Positions 44,580 through 55,432 of a stretch of 64,000 bases of DNA are shown in pieces; the first letter of the stretch is position 1, and the number at the start of each line of letters is the position of its first letter. The position numbers and the translations under genes were made by a program. Source of the DNA: Saururus chinensis (taxonomy: Eukaryota > Streptophyta > Magnoliopsida > Piperales > Saururaceae); NCBI GenBank assembly GCA_035235625.1, contig CP141144.1, positions 41,972,014 through 42,036,013 on the forward strand, read 5' to 3'. Below the pieces are notes generated by a model. That model did not search any database. It worked only from the letters and a program-made list of their open reading frames with translations, and was not told where the DNA came from.

Positions 44580-47548
44580 AAATCTCTCTCTTTTAATTGT
44601 GTGAATTATGTTTGTTTGTTAGTTTAATTTGATTTTTAGGGTAATGGGTTAGTTAATAATAAATTTCTTAAGTGTTAATTTTATTTTAAGTGTATTAGTG
44701 TCAAGCTTGATTTACCCAATTTTTACCTATTTAAAGGCATTTTCTTTTGATTTTTCCTTGGTTTTGGTGCGGGCCCTACTGTAGGACCCACATCCGTGTT
44801 GGACGGCATGCAAAACATTTTAACCTCCAACATTTTAGTAATTTGTTTAAGTGGGTTTGGGTGTGATTAAATTTATTTTTGAGTCAAAAACACTCTTAAT
44901 TGGTCACTTAGTGCATGTACACCTTTTTTTAGCCCAACAGTTCATATTCTCAGCCCAAAACCCTTACTATATAAAGAAAAACCCTAGCTATTTGCCAAAT
45001 ATGGAATAGTTATGTTTAGAAGGGAGGCTTGCTCTACCCCTATTTCCCAAAGGAGAAACCCTTGTTAAGGTGAGTTTTTTCTTTAATTAACCCCCTAACC
45101 TTTAGATCATTGTCTTAATCTCATCTATCTTCAGTCCTCCTATTTTGATTCTTGATTTTCTTCAATCGACATCATGTTTTTATTTTTGATTTAGAACCCT
45201 AATTAGGTTAATTTCATTTTTAACCTAAGGATGTCTTAGAACTATCTTTTCCTACCTTGATTTGAGTCTATTCGATAATTTTAATTAGGTTTAAGTAAGA
45301 ACCCTAATTTTTAGGTAGGATTTCCTAAGGATTGAAGCTCTTTCAAGGATTCATAAGCTTGTTAGAGGTAAGGGGTTTTACTTTGATTGGTTTTCATTCT
45401 TGAAATGCCATGATTTTAGGTTTATTTGAGTTTTATTTTATTTTAATGTGTAATGGTGATTTATTAAAAGCATGCAATTTATGATTATTTTTGTATGATT
45501 AAGTATGAAAATGATTAGATCCATCATGTTCTAGGCTTAAACATTGATTATACAATATTTTATAATAACTTTTGAATTTTTATGAAATTTTAGAATGTTT
45601 TCGGTTTGAATTTTGAGAGGTTGAAGACAAACAAGAAAAGTGAACTGTTATGTGAGTTCGAACGGGCTAATAGACCATTTGAATAGTCAGGCATTTGAAT
45701 GGGCTTTTTGGCCATTTGAATAGCCAAGCGATCAAACGGGCTACAAGGTTGTTCAAATGGCCAAACATAATTTTGGTAAAAATGGCTATTTTTGTGAATT
45801 TTTGGCTATTTCTTGTTATTTTCTAATAATTCTAATTCTCTATGACCATGATGAGTTATGATTACTTATAATTGTGATTCAGCTTATGCATGAAAATGAC
45901 TATATTTTCTAGGTTTAACATGATGTTCTATTTGTTTTAAATTTGTATTTCAATGATTTCTTCACCTTTACTTTATGATTCCAGTAGGTTATAACCATGA
46001 TTAATTATAGACACTTGCACATGTCAAATTGATTATAGATGATTCATGTTTGACATGATTTAGATCAAATATGAACCCTACCTTGTATGTATATTCTTGT
46101 TTATACTTATATGATTTTATTTGTCACTAATAGACCATGTTTCATGCATATTAGGACTAATTATAGTATATTTACCTATATTTATATTCATTTAACATTT
46201 TCTCATGTATGTATCATGTTGCATATATCATAAGAATAATTTTAAATGAAGATTATTCGTGTTTAACCATGATTAATTGGTTAGATGTCATTGTTTTCCT
46301 AATTAGCCACTTGGAGGTTTATTGAATCGGTTTTACATCCGAAAGGATAGGGTTTTACGTCCAATGGATGAGATTTTACATCCCTTTGATAGTAGATTTC
46401 TTCCCTAGGTGAGAAGAGTGGATTTGCTATATGAGTTAATTGATGTGTTTTTGGAGAGGAGATTCCAGGTTGGTTTGTCTGTGTGCATCTTCTTACTAGG
46501 GGGTACTTTCCCAGTTAGGGAACTTACCTAAACTACTCTAGTTTTTTTTTCTAGGAATTTGGACCTTTCCCGTTATGGATTTTCCTGGGTGAGCAAGTCA
46601 GCTTAGGCTTAGACTATGGTGAGCAAGGTTGTATTCTCAATTGTGAGATATTCACTTGAAGGTTTATGCATGTGTATGGAATATAATGCTCACTGACATA
46701 GTTTATGTAGGGACAATAATGATTATGTTATACATCATACATATGACATGATTATACTTGAATATGTAAGATAGAATGTGGTTTGATATATTTGATTATG
46801 CAGGGTTAATGTGAATATTGAAATATATTTTATGTAGGATGTGAGTGCTATGATTAGATTTATATGATTGTACATGGCGTGCATGTGTGTTATGAATTAT
46901 GAATGAACTTATGATGCAAAGGTGACATAAATATGTATATAGAATATTATTTATCTCATGATGCACAGGTGGCATAAATGTGTATATGAAATATGATTCA
47001 TCTCATGATGCACAGGTATAGAGAATGGTTATGTGATGCACATTTAGATTGAGAATGCATGTGGTTTTTTAATGAGTTTATATATTCTATTTCAAAACTC
47101 TTACTGAGCTAAGCACACCCCTCTTCTGTTTGTGGTTTTTGTTTTGGGGTTATATGGCCTTTATGTTGAGCATGGGGATGGACACGCTCCATGAGAGGGG
47201 CTAGTTATTTGGGTTGTGATTAGACTTGTTATATGATGTTATAGTCTTATACTTAACTTTAACTCATACTATGGTTAGCCGGTGTTAGCCTTAGACTTGT
47301 GTAGCCCTTGAAGCTTGATATTATGTTGTTATTTAGATGATGTAGGTATTGTGTGGACTAAGATTGTTAATTAGTCACATTTATCTTCCTCTATTTGCTT
47401 TTTCACAAAGGGTACATAGGCGCACTTTGATGTGAATCACTCGGGATGGGTTAAGTCTTCCGTAATTCCATTTCACTTCGTCACGCTGCGTTCCGCCTTC
47501 TCCTTGGACTGAATTTGGGTCAGGGTGGGGGTGTGGTGGGGTGTGACA
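44580..47548 (+). mobile_element. Tekay-like solo LTR (3.0 kb), sense
   Basis: It starts TGAGATCTATAAATCTC, comparable to TGTAAGATCTCTAACC of the element next door, and ends GGGGTGTGACA. It runs in parallel with the Tekay LTRs: cgggccctactgtaggaccc near 44770, TATATAA at 44968-44974 followed by agaaaaaccctag, gaagagtgga near 46410, and actgagctaagcacacccctcttctg near 47103. The sequence is well diverged, so it is a separate subfamily. No internal region is present. No target duplication is evident (ccgcg left, cagca right). Confidence 0.75.
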
Positions 47549-48755
47549 CAGCACCTTTGGTAGATGAAGAAGGTGAGCACACAAGCCCACTTAAGTGATC
47601 GCCACCTCCACCACGTGCTACACATGCACCGACTCCTCCACCTCCACACCCTCGCAAGGAGGGTCTCCAACGCAAAAGGCAGTCTCAATAGACAAGAAGG
47701 TCTCACAAGCTTCCACCCTCCATTGCATTGTCATGCCGCTAATAGAGCACGAATCTCTTTAGGGATAGAAAGGGAGTTATCACCATCATTGTTGATGCCT
47801 CTGTTGGCCAACATGCTGATGCGGGAGCTAACCTTGCAATAGCACAAGAATCAGCTCACATTTTTGTTCGACATGTGGTGCCACATGTGGTCCCATTGCA
47901 AAACAATAGCTGCAGATAACAACTAGTTGTGGTAGGACAACTAGCAGCTATTGGAGGATAACAAGGAGATGAGCAAGCAGCTGCGGGAAGGGCATGACAC
48001 CATGATGTAGGACATCATCCATGCCTAGATGCTAGCAAAAAGGGTGGCAAGACGGGTAGGGGAACTTGCGGGGGCCTCAATGGGTAGTCCAGGACCGACT
48101 GCCTGCTAGGAAGAGATGGGGACGAAGACGGCATTGAAGATTCCCGAGCAGCCTTCAGGTCCTGGCTGGACTAAGGGAAGGGCTACGAATGATGGCCCCA
48201 GGATGCTGCTGAACTTTGACGAGGACAAGGCCTCAATCTCTTCCCCCATAGACCCAATCATAGATGCATTGGATAGAGAAACATGAGATTCCATGTTGAA
48301 GAAGCATGATTGACTCTTCTCCCAACCCAATGCCACATCTGGCCGCCAGTCCATCAAAGGCCCCACTCGACATGGCTGAGAGTCTCGCCACCGTCAAAGC
48401 CACAAGGGAAGGATGGGCCAATATGGCTGATTCGACCAGGTCTGTCTATTTTGTCATACAATTGTAGTCTATTGTGGCATGTCAATGTCCTATTTTGTTA
48501 CTATTATAGATCTAATGGAACTCATGGTAAGTATTTTAATTGTCAACTATAGAACTTGAAGGGAATTGATTTCATGTTGACTGTGTAAATTTTTTGTGTG
48601 TGCAAAATTACAAGGATTGGCCCATGAAGGGCAGGCCATGATCGTTTCCTTATGCGTACCGCACAAACCCTACAAGTCAATGTAGGTCCCTGTTTCAGCA
48701 GTATTACTTTTCAAAGGATAAATGAACCAAACGAGTTCATGTTGGATTGAAATGC
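47549..48755 (+). pseudogene. Linker region of the split DUF1985-Ulp1-type gene (right of solo LTR)
   Basis: Pieces of hydrophilic reading frame can be followed (for example EEMGTKTALKIPEQPSGPGW and MLLNFDEDKASISSPIDPII at about 48110-48275), separated by stops. No domain is recognised. Other frames on both strands (47381-47842, 48106-48552) are overlapping shadows. It lies directly upstream of the Ulp1-like piece and is interpreted as the region between DUF1985 and protease in such genes. Confidence 0.35.
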
Positions 48756-48965
48756 ATTGGCTTTGGTGGATCATATTTGGAAGATCCACTACGACTTAAA
48801 GACGTACAACCTCAGTATGGCTGAGTACATGCCCATAATGGTGGAAAACACTTAGATTCTTAGGCATTGAGGGTATGTGCAAGCTGGAGAAATGTTTGAT
48901 GCTGGGTGGCTATTGAATTATTGGTTTGTGAACTATGTGTGTGGCATAGACAAACTGAGAAAAAT
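48756..48965 (+). pseudogene. Ulp1 (C48 peptidase)-like N-terminal fragment
   Basis: A frame with stops reads HYDLKTYNLSMAEYMPIMVE and GYVQAGEMFDAGWLLNYWFV followed by NYVCG. The L-x-x-G-x-x-x-D-D-x-x-I-N-x-x layout at the start of Ulp1 peptidases is recognisable but weak. The call depends on the better-preserved catalytic-Cys region at 50.5-50.8 kb downstream. Confidence 0.35.
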
Positions 48966-48999
48966 AAAATGTCTTTAACTTACAATTAAGTTACAAGAT

Positions 49000-50160
49000 T
49001 TATCTTCCCCTTTTTTAACAAAATAATCACTGATTTTGTTCAATTCAACATACCTAATTCCAATGTGTTCCAACAAGAATTTTTCAATTGAATAAGCAAG
49101 CAACACAAAAGAATTTTTACGTGGAAACCCAACTAGGGATAAACCACGAGACACTATGTTTAGATCAACTATGCAATATATAAAATTGAGATTACAGAAT
49201 TATTGATTAAAAAGAACAAATACTTATTTTTCTTCAAATGGTTGGTTCTTCACACCACTCCTGAATTCTAAATCAACAACTCATTGGTTGTTTATCGGCA
49301 CTAGTACGATCTTCTCCTCTTTGTGCTCTCCAATCAAATGAGATCTTTCATCTCCTCCTTTGGAATGAATATTCTATTCTCCTTTATCTTCTCAACAACA
49401 ATCTTCATCAAACGTGCCTCACATATGTTTTTGTGCTCTCACCTTACCTCTAATCACTCTTTTGATTAAGGTAGACACTTTCTTAATCTGGAAGACTAAT
49501 TCTCTAAAAAATTCATCAGAGACACTCTACACAAGTTCTCTAATTTTTTTATATTTTCTTTCTTTTTTTCATCATGTCTCAAATCCTTTTTATAGACTCC
49601 CAAGTCTCAAAAGGATTATAACTCCAAATAAGAATCAAATTCAAACAAAAAAAAACTAAACTAGGCAACTTTATGCTCCATCAATTGATCATTCCATAGG
49701 GTGTTCTATTGAACCCTATTCCTTTAGAACTACGACTCTTTCATTGATCGATCTCTTGTCTATATGATCAATCAATAAACTCTTGGATTTATTTAACAAA
49801 TGTTATTTTCAAGTATTGATTGATTATTTACAAAAGCGATTGATCGGTCTTCAATATTGTAGAGTTTTTGCTATAATTCATAAAAGATTGATCTTTCCTA
49901 TTAAGCGATCGATCGCTCTGAGTAAATTTATGAATTTTTAATATAAAAACTAATTTTTACCATTTTTTTACCTAAGGTTTCTTTTACCCTAAAATATGTG
50001 AATGTGATGTGTGTATGTGGTTTTACTTGTTGAAACAAGGATTTGACTCTTCCTTTTGATCCATCTTCAAAAATCAATCTTCAGACTTACACATACACTA
50101 AAATACACATCAATGACATTATTTTGATCACAAAAATAAGCTAATACATTACATCTAAGT
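49000..50160. other. Probable insertion between the two Ulp1-like pieces
   Basis: AT-rich sequence with no conserved protein. It begins near gtgttccaacaagaattttt (49066) and includes acacaaaagaatttttacgtggaaaccc (49095-49122), a phrase I associate with plant retroelement-derived sequence. It ends near cttgttgaaacaaggatttg (50026-50045). The pair ccaacaag/cttgttga might be terminal, but boundaries are uncertain. Gatcgatc-type words cluster at 49740-49920. Confidence 0.35.
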
Positions 50161-50339
50161 ATGTAGCCCAATTTTGGGGATACATTTTGGAGGGTTTTTG
50201 TAATAATTTTGGAGTGCAACCACGTTTTTAGTGTCTATCCTGTGGTATATTTCAACATGGGTTTGTTTGAATGTTATTATTTTTGAATGTTGTAGGTCTA
50301 ACCCTTGAGTGTAAGTGATGTATGATGGTTTTTACTCAG

Positions 50340-50815
50340 ATAGGACTTTGCGGCTAGTGATGTGTGGGACATGCTTTCCAGAAAGTTTGTTGGCTGGAAT
50401 CCATCAATCCTCAAGTAGTGTGCAAAGGAGGCAACACCTATGATTTCATAGATTGTGGGTGTATAGTCGTGTCATTGCTCTTCATCAGACATTTGACAGT
50501 TATGGTGCTCCACTCCCGTACCCAAATTGTTTAATGTTAGACTCATTTCATTGGAATCAGCAACATGATGATTGGGTCTGCAACTGCCTAAGGGCATGGA
50601 TGCTGCCTAGGTGGATGGTTAGAAGATCATAGATGCAGATGTGCCACAAATGCAGGATACATCTAAATTATTGTGGGGTGAATTTTTGCTACTACATGTA
50701 CCGCACTGCCATGTGTGAGGAGTTTGAGCCGTTCGTCGTACTTGAGTTCTAGAAATTCATGACAAACTTTATTGTGAGACACATGAATGTCTGTGCTCAT
50801 TTGTGAGTATAATTA
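50340..50815 (+). pseudogene. Ulp1 (C48 peptidase)-like C-terminal fragment
   Basis: One frame reads YPNCLMLDSFHWNQQHDDWV, CNCLRAWMLPRWM and, after one stop, NYCGVNFCYYMYRTAMCEEF and KFMTNFIVRHMN. This resembles the DSL segment followed by the N-x-DCG-V-F catalytic-cysteine motif and the terminal helix (F-R-x-x-M...) of Ulp1/SUMO-type proteases. The Asp before the catalytic Cys is Tyr here and two stops are present. Ulp1 domains downstream of DUF1985 are typical of plant Ulp1-type MULE transposon genes. Confidence 0.5.
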
Positions 50816-51561
50816 TGAATTCTACTTGACTGTTATTTGTTCATGTTTGGACTATATAATTTGCAATGCCAGGGCCTATATATATCACGATGTGGAAAAT
50901 GAAGTTAGGAGTAAAAGGCATAATGGATAAATTGACATGTTATGTTTTCAACGGAATTTAATGCTAGCAACCATATTTGGCCTCGTTCTAATATCTTTCT
51001 TATGTGTATTTGCTCAATTTCATATAATAGTTTAAGTCTTATATATAGTGAATTTCATGTTCTTATTGTATAGAGGAACTAAAGTACCAAGAGTACAAGC
51101 CTATAGATGATTGCATGAAGGGGTGATGTAGTAAGAGGGAAGAGTGTAAATGAAAAAGTCTTGGGGATGGTAGTAAGAAGATATATCTCAATTTCTATGT
51201 TGCACAACATAGTAGAACTACCTCTTTTCAGGCCAGTAGAAGGCTGTTATAATTTGTGGACATTAACTTTAGTGGCCCACTAAGCCTGGGACAATTATGT
51301 TCGTGATCATCTAAATTCTAACTTAAGCCTTTTAGGGCAACGTAGTCCTTGTAAAATGCATTTGTTACCATATAAATTTATGGCATGCCCCACTTACACT
51401 ACGTTAATTTTGCACTTTACACTCGAAATTTATGGGCCTACCAAGTAGGCTGAACGTGGAGATGGGAGCGGCATGATATGAGCATAAAATAACCACTTTT
51501 AGATACTCTATTTTATGCACTTTAGGATTTATTTTATATTAGTGTTAGCTTATTAGAATTT
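50816..51561. other. Non-coding spacer
   Basis: No gene is recognised. It is AT-rich with scattered non-repetitive sequence. It may contain the 3' end of the broken Ulp1-type gene. Confidence 0.4.
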
Positions 51562-51691
51562 AGGGAAAATTATTAAAATAATAATTAAAAAAATATTTAC
51601 CAAAATATATCACTTTGGGAAATATTTCACAAAGTGGTGTTCGTTTTTTCCACGCAGGCGCCAGCGCAGCTTTTTTTATATTTTTTAAGTT

Positions 51692-51927
51692 AATTTCGTC
51701 GTTTAGAATGACGAAATTGGTTTAAATACGATTTCGTCTTTCTAAACAACTAAACCTTTTATTACTTGACCCAGTTTCGTCGTTCAGAACGACAAAATCA
51801 ACTTAAGCTGATTTCGTCATTCTGAACGATGAAACTGCCACACTTGCCTATCAGAACAACACTGATTTTGTCGTTCTAAACGACGAAATCAACTTAAGTT
51901 GATTTCATCGTTCTGAATGATGAAATC
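51692..51927. repeat. Cluster of TTTCGTCGTTCTGAACGACGAAA palindromes
   Basis: A 20-25 bp palindrome (variants of tttcgtcgttctgaacgacg) occurs five times. Two pairs form larger palindromes of about 64 bp: 51773-51837, centred on cttaag, and 51864-51927, centred on caacttaagttg. A simpler copy is at 51692-51718 and a half-copy near 51730. Variation is mostly G/A and C/T, which fits decay of methylated CpG. It sits just inside the left end of the MULE-type element. Confidence 0.88.
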
Positions 51928-51939
51928 ATCAGTCTTATA

Positions 51940-52170
51940 TTTCCCGATCCGCTCCGCCTCCAGTCGCCTCAGTGAAGTGCTCCGCTCCGCTCCACCTCCG
52001 TCGAGCGATCCACCGCCCGCCTCTGCCGACATCCGGCCCGTCGCCGACGTCCAGCCCGCCGTCGCCGGAATCCAGCCCGCTGTCACCATCGTCCAGCCGC
52101 CGCCGCCACCTACGTCTAGCCCATCCGCTGCCCGCGTCCAGCCCGCTCCAGTTCATTTTTCTGGTGTAAT
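51940..52170. other. GC-rich Pro/Ser-coding-like block between palindromes and MULE reading frame
   Basis: An abrupt ~220-bp GC-rich patch (gtccagcccg, gcccgtcgcc repeats) lies in AT-rich DNA. All three plus frames and the minus strand are open, so coding status cannot be judged. The repeated word ccagcccg suggests expansion of a short unit. It may be a captured genomic fragment or the transcription-start region of the element. Confidence 0.4.
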
Positions 52171-52702
52171 TTTTTGCTTCCTTTTTTTTTATTTACCGCT
52201 TTTTTCAATCATTGTAATGGATCTGTTGTATGTTAAATTGAAGTAATTTATCTTTTGTATGCTATATTGAATAAATTTGAAGTTTTAATTGTCCCATCAT
52301 TATGCCCTAGTTTTAAAAGTATTGTTCTCAGTCGTTTTGTGTGTTTTTTTGTTTAAGATTATTGAATTGAGATGGATTTTTAATTAATGAGTTTTTGTTT
52401 TCTAAGATGCCAAGTCTCTCAAATTTTGGAAAATGAGGAGGATTTGAGTTTTTGAACATGCTTTTTTTACAGCTTATATGGTTTGTGACATTGCATGCGT
52501 TATTGCATCAATTGTGTAATTTTATTAATTAGAAAATTTACTCATTAATATAAAGTATTAATGATATGCTTATATACTTGGTAAAGATATTAGTTTCTAT
52601 GCGTATAGATTTTGAAAATATATTTGTTAGGGTAGATATTAGTATTAGTTTGCTTAATCTAATATTAATTTAATTTATTATTTATGAATTAATTGAATAG
52701 AA

Positions 52703-53313
52703 ATGGCAGAAGAAATTGTTAGTTTTTTCATTAACTACGACAGACGCATAGAAGGATTATTAATGAAGAAACCGTCTACATTTGATGAATTTGAGATGCA
52801 CGTAGCAAGTAAGGTTGGGTTGGATCGAAGAAGATGGAAAATTACTATCAAATTAAAATTGGGGAGTATATAGTTAATAGGATCAACAGGAGTCAGTACG
52901 AAGTGACATCAATTCATGCCCGAAAGGTTATAGTAAATGCTATGATGCATACTTGTACATGCAACAACCCTCAGGTTTATAATTATCCTTGCTCGCACCT
53001 TATTGCCGTGTGGGCAAAGCGGCGGGAGCCAATCAATGCATCACTGTTTTACACATCTTCTACTTATAAAAATGTGTACTCGGTAGAATTTTATTCTCTT
53101 CGTGGTCGGGAGTATTGGGAGAGAGATATACCTTTTGTATTATACCCACCGATAGCAACAAGGCAACCCGGTCGCCCATGGTCTATTCGCATTAGGAATA
53201 CTATGGACCGCAGAACAATGGAAAGAGATGGTAGAGGAGGATATAAATGCGGGAGGTGTAAACAAAGTGGGCATAATAGTAAATCATGTAGAAACCCTCC
53301 TGTTGATTGGTAA
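52703..53313 (+). pseudogene. MULE transposase remnant: N-terminus joined to SWIM/zinc knuckle
   Basis: From ATG at 52703 one frame reads MAEEIVSFFINYDRRIEGLL, KKPSTFDEFEMHVASKVGLD and RRRWKI, an N-terminal domain of MULE proteins. It stops soon after. An overlapping frame from about 52834 reads YYQIKIGEYIVNRINRSQYE, followed by the SWIM finger (HTCTCNNPQVYNYPCSHLIA, about 52949-53008) and a CCHC knuckle (KCGRCKQSGHNSKSC, about 53247-53291). The DDE catalytic core that should lie between is absent. The join is at aaaattactatcaaattaaaattggg, so an internal deletion across short homology is likely. Confidence 0.78.
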
Positions 53314-53409
53314 ACATATAATCAACCTCTGTATTTATTATATTTTTTTAGTTACGTACGCATGTATTCCTTATGATTAATGATATGATATTCATCTTCC
53401 ACAGATCAT

Positions 53410-55432
53410 ATGGATCGTGCAGAGCCTTGTTATGGGCCAAGCCTGAGTGACGCTTCTTTACTCGTAGAGCAGGAGTCACATAGGTCTGCTGCTATTTGGA
53501 GAGGAGAGGTATGATAACTTTTTTAAAAATTTGTTTCATTTTTTTTGGTTGATATAGTACGACATGTTATAATTTTAAAATTTATTATAGGACCCCGGGT
53601 GCCTTGAGTGCACCGAACATTTTAAATATCTCTGCCATTGGCCTATAGATGAGCGTATGTTACCTTATATCGAACGAGCGGGATTCGGCCATTTCATTCA
53701 TCTACAGTATGTTCGTCTCGATCGGCCTCTATTGACAGCTCTTGTTGAGAGATGGAGGAGGGAGACACAGACGTTTCATTTGTCATATGGAGAGATGTCC
53801 ATCACGCTCATGGATGTGGCAGTTCTATTAGGACTCCGTATTGATGGACGTCTGGTGACAGGCACGACAGGAGGAGCTCATATGGATATAGTAGTTAGAC
53901 TTCTTGGTAGAGCTCCTCCTACTACAGTGATGTGTGGTAGCCGAGTGAGCCTACGATGGCTCTTACAGGAGTTTTGTGAGCTCCCAGCCGATGCTACAGA
54001 GATAGTTATCGAGCAGCATGCACGAGCCTATATATTGTATTTACTTGGAGCCACCATATTTGCGGATACCACGAGCAGCCACGTGCATGTTTCGTATCTT
54101 TCTCTCCTTGCCGACTTTGACATGGCTGGCACTTATTCATGGGGCAATGCTACTCTCGCATTCTTATACCGAGAGTTAGGAAAGGCATGCCAGGCCATGA
54201 CCTCGGGGATTGCGGGCTGTCTGACTCTTCTTCAGGTAATTAATTGTGTAACTTTACGTGGTGTTTTAGTCACGTATAATTTTTTAATTCTAATATTTGT
54301 TATCACTATTTTATGACATAGTTATGGTCGTGGGAGCACTTACATGTCGCCTGACCAACTGCTGAGATGGGTCGCTTGGTCGAGGGTGCTCCATTAGGGG
54401 TGAGGTAGGTTGTATTTACGTTCACCACATTACTTTTTAAGCAACGTTTTATGTACATATGCTGAACTCATTTCTTAAATTTAACTCCTTAAGGTGGAAT
54501 GTTCGGAAGAAGAGAACCGAAAATCCACAAGGAGTCCTTCGTTTGTATAGAGGGGAGTTAGACCACCAGCGACCATACCAGGTAATTTTATTACCGTGTT
54601 GAACTTTTTTATGTAATAATTTTAAAAAAATTTGTCGTTATTTAAACTAACTTATCTTTATATATTGTATAGATTATTTGGCAGCCGTACTCGGAGGACT
54701 TGTTGGCTGTGATACCTCCACTTTGCACTGACGGTCGAGAGGTGTGGCTTTCTCGAACCCCTCTCATATGTTATGAGATTATAGAGATGTATGTGCCAGA
54801 TCGTGTAATGCTCCAGTTTAACCTGGAGCAAGGGGTCCCACCTTCTACTGTCGAGTTTGTCCATCGCATCACTCGACAGGGCCGCCATATTACCTACTGG
54901 GCTATATATCATGCGTCATATATTGCTCGATGGGAGGATAGGAGAGCCACTATTATTAGAGGGGAGTTGGCTACGACATTGCGAGATGTTCGTAGTACTT
55001 ATATGCACTGGTATTTACCGATTACACGGAGATATATTTTACCGCGCGATGATGTAGAGGAGATGACATATCAGCCTAGGGGAGCATCTGAGGCAGCTCT
55101 AGTAAGTACAACTTTGTTAATTAAGGCATATATTATTTTCTTATTTCATTTTAATTATTTATCTAATATTTAATTTATTTTTTTATAACTTCGTCAGATT
55201 TGACATACTAATGCGTATTTGAGTGATGCACTTGTCACCTGTACTTCGCACGAGGACTTAGCAGCAACATGTGAGTCGGTGATTAGAGCATCTAATGATA
55301 TCCTTTGTAGCTTGCCACTACTTCATTCGGTGATCACAGATGTTCATCGAGATTATCCTGTCGACGAGGCCGCTCAGACGCAGCCGATGCACTCTTCATG
55401 CCCTGATATTCCATCATCATCAGCAGCATATA
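53410..55432 (+). pseudogene. Plant mobile domain (PMD) gene, six exons, two stops, cut off by an LTR
   Basis: Exons 53410-53508, 53591-54235, 54322-54404, 54494-54581, 54673-55101 and 55198 onwards have GT-AG introns and keep frame. Key blocks are AERWRRETQTFHLSYGEMSI-like sequence with TLMDVAVLLGLRIDG (exon 2), LWSWEHLHVA (exon 3), ENPQGVLRLYRGELDHQRPY (exon 4) and IIWQPYSEDLLAVIPPLCTD (exon 5). This is the PMD fold shared with MAIN/MAIL1 and with many plant transposons. Exon 3 has TGA where family members have an Arg (a CGA to TGA change fits), and exon 6 has TGA at codon 2. The reading frame is cut at 55433 by an LTR. Exact translations in exon 2 should be read from 53657 on. Confidence 0.82.

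Larger units (their letters stand above)
51562..55432 (+). mobile_element. MULE-type element carrying a plant mobile domain gene, truncated
   Basis: The left part begins with an AT-rich end (gggaaaattattaaaataat, 51562 onwards) like the terminal repeat of MULEs that carry plant mobile domain genes. It is followed by a palindrome cluster (51692-51927), a GC-rich leader, a MULE N-terminal piece fused to a SWIM/zinc-knuckle C-terminus (52703-53313), and a PMD gene (53410 onwards). The right end is missing because a Tekay-like LTR is inserted at 55433. Boundaries on the left are approximate. The transposase core has been deleted, so it is non-autonomous. Confidence 0.6.
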
